A stretch of 14,972 bases of DNA from Jimgerdemannia flammicorona (taxonomy: Eukaryota; Mucoromycota; Endogonomycetes; Endogonales; Endogonaceae): positions 1-14,972 of the forward strand of contig RBNI01003914.1 in assembly GCA_003990745.1 (NCBI GenBank), written 5' to 3'. Below, one piece after another: positions 1 through 9,488 of this stretch. The stretch's first letter is position 1; the number at the start of each line of letters is the position of its first letter. Position numbers and translations under genes: made by a program. Below the pieces are notes generated by a model, which saw only the letters and a list, made by a program, of their open reading frames with translations, was not told the origin of the DNA and searched no databases.

Positions 1-45
<45 letters not shown>

Positions 46-71
46 TTGGGGGGGGGGGGAGTATAATGTAC
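1..71 (-). repeat. Homopolymer block in a VMA1 intron at the window edge (A43, G12)
   Basis: Positions 1-43 are A and 48-59 are G, separated by GGTT. On the coding (minus) strand this reads as a C12 run followed by a T43 run, inside the intron that starts at 71. A T tract this long far exceeds a normal polypyrimidine tract. It may be a true simple repeat or a contig-end assembly artefact. Confidence 0.8.
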
Positions 72-1153
72 CTTAAGTGGACGCTGGATACCATCGAAAA
101 TATTGGACATGAGGCCTTTGTGCATTTGGAAATTTTCAAGTAAAAATGGTTAGAGGCTTATCAAATGGAGTGGAATTTCTGTGAGCCACCGATCTGTGAA
201 GTTTCATGAACCAAAGACAAAGCTCGAATACGCGCTCGTAATTTTCACTATTTCGAATTTGGCTATGACAATTTATATGGCTGAACGGCGCCTTCCTGTG
301 CACCTTGTAAACCCTCTCCCGATCCCTGCGACGGAAAATGAATAACAAGAAATTGACGCTGCACCTGGACCCAGCTCCACAGAAAGGGGTTTGCCTGTCT
401 TCAGCACTGGATCGCCGACCGTCAAACCACCTACATTATGGACAACGCATTGTGAATTTTACAAGATCAGATCGGATCCAATATAATGTATGTGGAGAGG
501 CTGTGTGACACAGTGTCATCGAATTCCATCTTACTATAGGTATTCATTAGCAAATCAAAGAAATATATACATCGTAGCCGGATATATGACTACCCACCCG
601 TCTCCTCGTAAACCTGGATCGTGGCCTTGTCGCCGTCGATACGAATGACTTCGCCGACTAGCTCGAGGTGGCCGACACGGACCTGTGCAAAAACAGTCCA
701 TAGCGCATTGGTGAGTTGTGCGCGGAACCCAACAAACATCCGCAAAACTACGCGTGCATTTTTAAGTTTGATAGAAGATAAGGCGATGCTTACCAATTCG
801 TGCATAGCTGAACCTTCCATATGTTCCGCGACGACGACTGTGTGTTGCGGAGGGCGGTTAGAGAATAGTGGAAGTATCCACAGTAGACGCGCATTTTTCG
901 GGAAAAAAAGAACAGCTTCACTAAGCAGCCTGTTTGTCCACAAGAGAACAAGAGAAAACTGCGACTGCTTACCAGGACCCGACACGGCGAAGATGGAACC
1001 AAAGTCGCCCTCCCTCTCGTGGTCCCTGATCTTGGGAAGGTCGCGTTTCGCGTTCTGGAGTGCTCCGGCCTAAGGTTAAGCAGGTTAACGGTGGAATTAA
1101 GCTTTCAAATGTGTATACTGAGGTTTGACACACATGGTCATATTGCTTACCAT
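72..1153 (-). CDS. VMA1: V-type proton ATPase catalytic subunit A, N-terminal part (runs off left edge)
   Basis: Catalytic, ATP-hydrolysing A subunit of the V1 sector, which powers proton pumping into vacuoles and endosomes. Six coding exons are visible on the minus strand: 1153-1151, 1069-973, 837-794, 682-598, 430-365 and 115-72. All junctions are GT/AG and hold frame, giving 113 residues. Recognisable pieces of the N-terminal beta-barrel are MAGAL at the start, [15 protein letters not shown] (31-45), [20 protein letters not shown] (57-76), [20 protein letters not shown] (79-98) and FDGIQRPLK (105-113). The family is about 600-620 aa, so the nucleotide-binding domain lies beyond position 1. 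The first coding exon holds only the ATG, immediately followed by GTAAGC; without that splice no start gives the family N-terminus. The 249-nt intron 364-116 contains a stop-free stretch that is not conserved. The last visible exon ends at a donor (71-70) leading into C12 and T43 tracts as read on the minus strand. Identity is certain; exon ends are inferred. Confidence 0.95.
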
Positions 1154-1308
1154 TGTTCTGTTCTGTTCTGTTGAGAGAGAGTCTTGACTGTGTTACTTAG
1201 GGTTGACGTAGGGTTTCATTTTTCGGTGATGCGTGACTTTCAAATCCGTTGAAGCGGTGGCTTGGAATCCTTTTCTGCAATTATTCGTCTCCTTTGCCCA
1301 AAACCTCC
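1154..1308. promoter_or_regulatory. Divergent VMA1/RIO2 promoter and 5' leaders
   Basis: Only 155 bp separate the VMA1 start codon (minus, 1153) from the RIO2 start codon (plus, 1309), so both promoters and 5' leaders must share this space. Directly upstream of the VMA1 ATG lies a short repeat, read on the minus strand as repeated CAGAA units, followed by AACA before ATG, with A at -3. No clear TATA box is seen for either gene, which suits TATA-less housekeeping promoters. Shared regulation is inference. Confidence 0.6.
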
Positions 1309-3589
<2,281 letters not shown>

Positions 3590-3919
3590 GTGGACAATGA
3601 GAGTGTGGTTCGCAGGAACATTGTTTAACGGAGGTCTTGAAACGATACAACGCGCCTCTGTCTGTATGTATAGTACCACCAAGACATTTCACGCTATCTA
3701 ACAAAATTGATCGTATTCTTGGAATAAATTTCATCACTCTTACGAAGTAACAGGTTGTACTGTTTAATGTACACATAAAATTGTTCTATCGAGCAGGCCG
3801 TAGTCCTACCCTTCAGATCTTCCTTTTCACAACATAGCGCTACCTACTCGGCAAATCTGCAATGTTTATAGCCGAACAATCAACGCCTACTAACACTCCG
3901 ACGGTCCAGATCCCGTCTT
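3590..3919. other. Convergent 3' intergenic region between RIO2 and the VPS9 gene
   Basis: These 330 bp hold the 3' UTRs of two genes facing each other. On the plus strand an AATAAA lies 134 nt after the RIO2 stop. On the minus strand TATAAA (3870-3865) lies about 50 nt past the VPS9 stop and is a weak candidate. No ORF with recognisable homology, no tRNA and no repeat is seen. Confidence 0.6.
3723..3728 (+). terminator. Candidate polyadenylation signal AATAAA for RIO2
   Basis: A canonical AATAAA hexamer lies 134 nt after the RIO2 stop codon, in the 3' intergenic region. Fungal poly(A) signals are degenerate, so use of this hexamer is inferred from sequence and position only. Confidence 0.4.
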
Positions 3920-6900
3920 TCAGCACAACCCACTCTGCTTCACCAAGGTCGCCAGTCTTTTGTAGTCCGCCAATAAATCTATAACAAGTGGTACGTGGTA
4001 TCATGCTCGTTCGTTAATTGTACGAGATATATGTGCGAGAAACCGCATCATATCCATCCAACTTACCAGCGATCTCGCCGTGCCTCAAATCCTCCACCTT
4101 CGCGTCCAGAAACCTTTGTACTGGCGGGTCATGCCGATGGATTGTTGTAGCCGCAGACGTTCCCGCCATGTTAATGGCCGATGTGGCGCCTAGGGACTGC
4201 ATCGCCTCGGATCGTGTCGTAGAGTTCGACTAGTGCAAGGAGAGAACGGATAATGGTGAAAAATAATGATGCAGTACAGAGCTAATCCCATACCGCCACA
4301 AGCGACCGTATTTCCAAACCAACCTACCCGCTGCGAGCTCGCTCTACTCTCCATAAAAGTCCCCACGAACCCTCCGCCACTCTCGCCCCCACTCCCGCCA
4401 ACCCCCAACCCCGACCCAGGCCCCAACCCCGACCCAGGTCCCATCCCAGACCCCATATCCTTTAGCTCCTTCTGACTCTCTGGCTCCGGCCCGGCGGCCA
4501 CAGCCGTTGCGGACGTGACCCTGCTCACGACATTCTTAACCTCCTCCATGACGGTCAGCCCAGGGACAACTAAAGTTGTGGTTCCCGACGCCGATGCGAT
4601 GCTGGAGGCGCTAGACGCATTGCCGGACCCGCTGTTTGATACGAGCGACAGCTCGGACCCGCCCCAGAACCGGCTCCCGAGCCCGCCCAGCATCTTGTAC
4701 GACGAATCCACCACCCCGCTGATCACTTTCAGCCCGCCACCGGCCATGTCCCCCGCCACGCCGACCAGGTCCGTTGAGGTGACGCTGACCTTGCGGGCAG
4801 CGACCGTGTTGGGGCGGAGGGAAGAGGTCGAGAAGGTGGGTTCGGGGGTGATGCCAATTGGGGTGGCCGAGGAATTATGCTTAATGGAGGAGGTCGCAGA
4901 GGTTGATTGGAGGTCGGTGACGTCGCTGGATTGGAAGAATGGATTCGTGTACGGGTGAATGGGAATGAAGGTATATGCAGATCAAATCAATGAACATGCT
5001 GGTGACGTGACTTACCTATATACTTTGTCCGCCGAGAGGCCTAACCCACCCAAGTTTGTCGTCTCAAGGAACGAAACCACTGCCAGCTAAAAAGAAAAAT
5101 CTCAGACTTGTGCGCAGCCTCTACTTTCCAACATCAAAAATACAGAAACCACTATCAACCCACCAAATTCGTTAGACAATACGATGCCTCGCCGCTCAAC
5201 CCATATCGCATCCGAAACCGCTGTATGTACCTACGAATAGAATGCCAACATCAGCTCAAAACCCTATTACAAATTCACACAATAACAACCACCTCGTATA
5301 CGCACCTGAGGTTCGAGATAAACTTGGGTGGGTTCGACTTGACGACGCTGAAGATCAACAGCGGCAGCAGCACATCCGCACCCGACGACCGGATCTGCTG
5401 ATCGTCCGCCCGCGCCAGACGCGTCGCCGGTGGCGTGGGATGACTTAGCACGATCGGCGCCGCGGAATCGGTGGCGCCTATGTCGGGTGGCGGCGACTGC
5501 TCCTTCTCCACCGTCTCGGTTTCTTTCTCAGTTTCGACGTTCAACGCGGTAGCGATGTCGGAATCTTTGTCTTGGATCGTGGTCAAGGCGGTTACTTCTG
5601 TCTGTACAGGATTTTCTACGACCGATGGTAGGGTGGCTGCTGGTAAATCTAGGTAAGGTTTGTCCTTGAATTTTTCCGTAAATTTCTCGATCGCATCTGA
5701 AAATGGAAGCCAACAAAATCGAAATTAACACCTACATGCGCTAATCATCATTACTAACCCCCACACTTCCAAGCCAACTCCTCTCCATCCCTTCCGAAAC
5801 TCACCCACAACGACCCGATGGCAATTCACCAATATGGCCAACTTCTCCCCCGGCCCCCTCAGCGCGTTCATCTTCTGCAGCTCGGCTCCGCCCTGCCTCA
5901 CCACCTCATCGATCTGCACCACCTCCTCCGGGTCATCCACAATCACGCCCAGATGCCTCAACCCTAACTCCAGTAGGTTCAACGCCGCGATGCGCGTCTC
6001 AAGTGCTTCGTCGTGTAGCTGGTCATCGCACAGTGGCATGGCGAATAGGCTGCGATGTGAATGGGATTAATGGAGAATTGGGCGTGCGATAAAATAATCG
6101 CGCAGAAAGAATCCGGACTCACCTATCGTATAGCTCCCCGCAGACGAACTTTTCCACACACTCCATCTTCTCGTTCACCTCAACCTCGGTCATATCGGCG
6201 TCGTCGTAGAACGACTCAAGCGACATGCGCACGTCCTCCATGAAATCTTGTATGTGCTCGCTGCAGAGCTCGGGCGTGCGTAGGGGTTTCTTGCGGAAGG
6301 CGGCAATAAAGCTAATTGGAGTCGGTAAGAGAGCACTCGTCGTAAGTCATGACGCGGCCAACCCTAAAAGCAAATGTAATGCTCGCTTTCCCGTATCCAG
6401 CAAGAAACACAATGCAGTGTGCTCGAAAATCGCGGTATCCCCATAAGGCCCAACCTACGGCCCCACCACCACTCACTCACTTTTGCAACTTCTCCATTAG
6501 CTTCGTCGAGATACCCTCCGGGGTCGATGCCGGTTCCTCCTTCACCTTCTCTTCCTGTTCCTCTCTCGCCGCCATCCAATGCATCACGTCCTTGCGCGAC
6601 ACGGGCTTCTGCACGAGCATAACGCTGATGTGAGATTTTTTTAGAGGCATCTCGACGTGGCTGGCGAGAATGTTGATGGAGACATGGTCCGGGGTCACGG
6701 AGATTGTGTCGAGGGTGAAGGCGTCAAAGATGGATCTGGAGGGAGAGGTGGTAATGGTTTGACTGAGAATTGTGATATGAAAATACTCCCGGGAGAATGT
6801 GGTTTGGTTGGTAGTTCCTTACTTTTTGGAGCCTGCTGTTTCCGAAAAGAGTTGTTGTGTTATTTCGCGTTCGGTAGGGAGGAGACCTAGTGCCACAAAC

Positions 6901-7597
6901 TGGTCTCTGTGACAGTTGAAATGAAAAAGCGCAGCGTAGGTTCAGACATATGGCACGATCAAAGTATTTGAAGTGAAGGGGCGATGGTATTATTGATTTT
7001 TCACATACTTCTCAAAGCAACCCCGGATTCCGCTGAGCGATATAACCTGCGTCATATCATCTGCATTTTGATAAACGACGACGTGGTCTTCGATGAATTC
7101 CCGGTCGACGATAGCTGAGGGGTGTGACGGCTGGGAGACGGGGAGGAGAAGATGTGCCTGCATACGTGTGTTTTTGTCGCCATTTGCTCCGTGAGTGACT
7201 TGAAAATTCGAGCATGGGGTCCCTCCACCGACAAAATATTCGTCTCACCACCAACGCTACCAACCTTCTTGCTCAATAGCAACTGCACGATATCCTCTAG
7301 CTCCGGCACGTCGTCTCTTAGCTTCGACAGCGCGAGCATCCCCCATGCGTTGGTGGGAATCGGTATCGTCGACGTGGTGCTGGATACGGACGAGCTGCCT
7401 CTCGCGAAATTCGACAGGCCGGCGAGGCTGGGGCGCTTGCCGGTGGTCGCCATCTTATGCTCGGGCTGGCCCTCAAAGCTCGAGGTACGGAAAAGGTTGC
7501 CGGTGACCGAGGAGCGGCTGGTGGTAGAACCGGTGGAAGCTGTGTTTGTGGGTGCTGGACCTTGGCTACGGAACGCGTCGAACTTGAACATTGACAT
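3920..7597 (-). CDS. VPS9-domain guanine nucleotide exchange factor (Rab5-type)
   Basis: Probable GEF for Rab5/Vps21-class GTPases in endosome and vacuole trafficking. Exons on the minus strand: 7597-7166, 7130-7009 (start uncertain), 6906-6823, 6735-6481, 6311-6123, 6049-5805, 5696-5306, 5230-5164, 5086-5016, 4925-4328, 4229-4067 and 3978-3920, giving about 891 aa. The N-terminus is Ser/Thr-rich. Residues about 299-360 look like the helical bundle before VPS9 and lead into EKFVCGELYDSLF. The VPS9 core is split by a low-complexity acidic and Pro-rich insert of about 95 residues (roughly 447-545). It resumes with GADVLLPLLIFSVVKSNPP (548-566) and YIQRFR (574-579), then GEASYCLTNL (586-595). 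Asp550, Pro554, Tyr590 and Thr593 match the GTPase-contacting positions known in Rabex-5. The tail has a Gly-rich linker and a conserved-looking QRFLDAKVEDLRHGEIADLL near the C-terminus. The exon 1/2 join is the weak point: an ordinary splice at the better acceptor (7116-7115) breaks frame, so a 35-nt intron (7165-7131) is used here. Paralogue assignment within VPS9 proteins is not attempted. Confidence 0.88.
4403..4438. repeat. 18-bp perfect tandem duplication inside VPS9 exon 10
   Basis: The 18-bp unit at 4403-4420 is repeated exactly at 4421-4438. On the minus strand it encodes two copies of a Gly-Pro-Gly-Ser-Gly-Leu-like hexapeptide within the Gly-rich linker after the VPS9 domain. It keeps frame and probably arose by slippage. 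Confidence 0.85.
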
Positions 7598-7900
7598 TGT
7601 TTACTCGGCTTGGGGGGGGGGAGTGTGTGGTTAGATGTATCGGGTGTTTCTTTCGATGTCACACATTGTGGCTGGGCGTCATTCTCAAATGTCCCAGTTT
7701 GGGAATGGGCGTGTCCATTGCATGCAAATCCTGTCTAGTCATGTAATTATATGCCCACTCCCCCCCCCATAATGTCATTCGACACCAGATACTTAATCTG
7801 AATGGTCACCTTGAGCCCCTTTTGTTCTTTTCGTCACTTATCCTGTCTGTGGAGCTAAAACATCTCTCCCGAGAAATAACTTTGCGCACGTGTTTGCCAC

Positions 7901-8041
7901 ACAATGGTCTCCTGGACTGATAGAGTGTGCATGGGAACCTACCAAAGCGAGTATTCGGATTGAGTCTCTAAGTATTGTTCCTCACAAGGCACGATGCTCA
8001 ACCTTGGGGAAATCCCTTTCGGGATTCCAAGAGACCATTGT
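7901..8041. repeat. 141-bp element bounded by inverted repeats, with an inner hairpin
   Basis: The outer arms are a perfect 11-bp inverted repeat: ACAATGGTCTC at 7901-7911 and GAGACCATTGT at 8031-8041. Allowing two mismatches, they extend to 18 nt per side (7901-7918 and 8024-8041). Inside the right end is a second hairpin at 8003-8031: CTTGG and AATCCC pair with GGGATT and CCAAG around a TTTC loop, with a 3-nt bulge. The inner hairpin and the outer arms compete for 8024-8031. No clear target-site duplication flanks the element. It could be a short non-autonomous transposon relic (MITE-like), a structured RNA or a regulatory inverted repeat. Confidence 0.55.
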
Positions 8042-8128
8042 TCATTATTGAATTAATTACCTGGTCGGCGAGACAGCGAATGACTGGTTTTTCTTTTAAC
8101 ATGTCATCATTCCACTGCGCCACGAATC

Positions 8129-8136
8129 TATATAAG
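8129..8136 (+). promoter_or_regulatory. Consensus TATA box
   Basis: TATATAAG matches the TATAWAWR consensus exactly and stands in otherwise mixed-composition DNA. If used, transcription would begin around 8160 and run into the 8289-8864 reading frame. The first ATG downstream (8218) opens only a very short frame. The link to a real transcript is inference. Confidence 0.35.
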
Positions 8137-8288
8137 TCCCTGGCTCTTTAGTTTTTGCACCAGCGATACCGATTAGGCCTGCCAAAGATCCCGCGATTCA
8201 GATCTAGTCCCCGATCCATGTGGATGACAACTGGGTTGTCCTAGCGGAGGGTCACGCGATTTATGGCTATAGTATTCGCTTATCGTGT

Positions 8289-8864
8289 ATGCAAGCGTCC
8301 GCTATTCCGACTTGTAATGTGAAAAAGCAAAACTGGGTCCCCTTCCCTTTAGTCGTGTTGCAGCTTCCTTCAACACGGACATCTGACAAAACCATTGTAA
8401 TGCAATCAACCGATTTTGTGAGCGCGCAGGGTTGGCCACATGCCCTCCAAAATATCCTTCTCTCGACTACGCCATCATCATCGGATGCAACCGTGACATT
8501 GTTCATATTGCTAGTGCACGCTTACATCATTCGGTCAGGCGCGGCGTGTATCACCCCATATCAAAACTGGCCAAGAGCCCACATGGGTCAAGTCGCGTGC
8601 GCGTGGTTGAAAAACAGAAACAGGAAACAGGACATCCCGCAGACGCACCGTGGGATGCTCTTGAGCGGTGCGCATGGTCGAGATGCCGCGAATTATTTAG
8701 GAGCTGTCTGCTACCAGGTGGCACACTTGTCCTGTCTTATGGATCTTAAGTTGGCCGGTTGCAATTGGGGTGAACCATGGCGGATTGGGTGTTTGGGGGA
8801 CCTGTGCATCGCACGGAGATGTTGTGCGTGTGGTACAGCTGATATTGATGATGATATGGCATAG
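8289..8864 (+). CDS. Unrecognised ORF of 191 codons from its first ATG; doubtful gene
   Basis: The frame is open upstream to about 8220, but that end would need a GTG start; the first ATG in frame is at 8289. The product has no domain I recognise. It contains a hydrophobic stretch (VTLFILLVHAYII), is unusually Cys-rich towards the C-terminus (for example CIARRCCACG) and shows no low-complexity repeats. In favour of a gene: the ORF length, and a consensus TATA box about 155 bp upstream. Against: no family resemblance, no introns in a genome where neighbours have 5-11, an upstream short ORF, and other overlapping open frames in the same stretch. An ORF of this length is uncommon but not impossible by chance in 15 kb. 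It could also belong to a noncoding transcript. Confidence 0.2.
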   Translation: MQASAIPTCNVKKQNWVPFPLVVLQLPSTRTSDKTIVMQSTDFVSAQGWPHALQNILLSTTPSSSDATVTLFILLVHAYIIRSGAACITPYQNWPRAHMGQVACAWLKNRNRKQDIPQTHRGMLLSGAHGRDAANYLGAVCYQVAHLSCLMDLKLAGCNWGEPWRIGCLGDLCIARRCCACGTADIDDDMA

Positions 8865-9192
8865 TAGAAGTGGTTTTATTTTTATTAATTATGTAATGAT
8901 GCATTAGGGAGAAAAAGGGAAACCAATGTCCTGTTTAGTCGCGACGGAGCGGAATATCTTTTTGGTGAGCTGTGGCGCGAACGGGAAATAGGTGGCTGCA
9001 GGTTGCAGGCCAAAAGACCGCAGCTGTGGCGGATCCTCGACACTGGCAATAACTCACCACTGAGAAAACAAAAATCGATCGATCTGCTAGGAATAAAAGG
9101 AGCCCAAATCACTTGTGAGTTCACAATTGGGCTTCTCCGAAAAGGCGATCGGCAGGGCTGTGTTCCATACAATAACGGCAAAGCGAATGGCC

Positions 9193-9256
9193 ATTGGTGT
9201 TTATTTGTAGATGTAGAGGGAGAGATTGGTGTTTATTTGTAGATGTAGAGGGAGAG
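9193..9256. repeat. Perfect 32-bp tandem duplication
   Basis: The 32-bp unit beginning ATTGGTGTTTATTTG and ending in GAGGGAGAG occurs twice head to tail (9193-9224 and 9225-9256) with no mismatch, followed by a GA-rich tract. It lies about 230 bp upstream of the Sec7-PH start. Perfect identity suggests a recent duplication. No protein-coding role is apparent. Confidence 0.9.
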
Positions 9257-9304
9257 GGTGGGAGGGAGAGAATGTTTGCCAAACAACAAACACGAGTCAA
9301 ATTC

Positions 9305-9324
9305 AAAAAAAAAAAGGGGGGGGG
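9305..9324. repeat. A11 plus G9 homopolymer tract upstream of the Sec7-PH gene
   Basis: Eleven A (9305-9315) run straight into nine G (9316-9324). The junction resembles the A/G blocks at the left edge of the window. It lies about 165 bp upstream of the first usable ATG of the Sec7-PH gene. Overlapping open frames through it are compositional and not conserved. Confidence 0.7.
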
Positions 9325-9488
9325 AGTCAAATCTGATAGCGACTTTGACTTTTCGCAGTCTGATGACGTACAATTTGATGGATTGGTCCCATTTGGTCCC
9401 TCCAAACTCTCACAGCCTCTGCAGCTCGTTCCGACATTCCCCACCGCTTAGACCATCCCCTCCATAAAATACCCAACAGCTGCCCAAT

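Larger units (their letters stand above)
7598..9488. other. Intergenic region between the divergent VPS9 and Sec7-PH genes
   Basis: This 1.9-kb stretch separates the two start codons. It contains the VPS9 5' leader (with a G10 run at 7612-7621), a C9 run (7760-7768), a CACGTG E-box core near 7887, an inverted-repeat element (7901-8041), a consensus TATA box (8129-8136), an unrecognised ORF (8289-8864), a 32-bp tandem duplication (9193-9256) and an A11G9 tract (9305-9324). I searched all frames by eye for the missing N-terminal half of the Sec7 domain and for RNA genes and found neither. Confidence 0.6.

Noticed and set aside
136..348. Minus-strand 70-codon ORF
   Set aside because: It lies within the VMA1 intron 364-116. 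The flanking exons join in phase to give the conserved GPGLM sequence, and the ORF product matches nothing in the family.
621..1073. Plus-strand ORF of 150 codons
   Set aside because: It is antisense to four VMA1 exons and their introns; the conserved protein is on the minus strand.
72..1153. Possible VMA1 intein
   Set aside because: Known VMA1 inteins sit in the nucleotide-binding region, which lies beyond the left edge, so presence or absence cannot be judged here.
4232..4327. Hydrophobic, TM-like C-terminal segment (LALYCIIIFHH) if VPS9 exon 10 is read through
   Set aside because: It is translated intron (4327-4230). Splicing at the GTAGGT donor joins in phase to an exon leading to a conserved-looking C-terminus.
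8885..9444. Two overlapping minus-strand ORFs (98 and 107 codons) upstream of the Sec7-PH gene
   Set aside because: They cross the tandem duplication and homopolymer tracts, have biased composition and match no domain I know.
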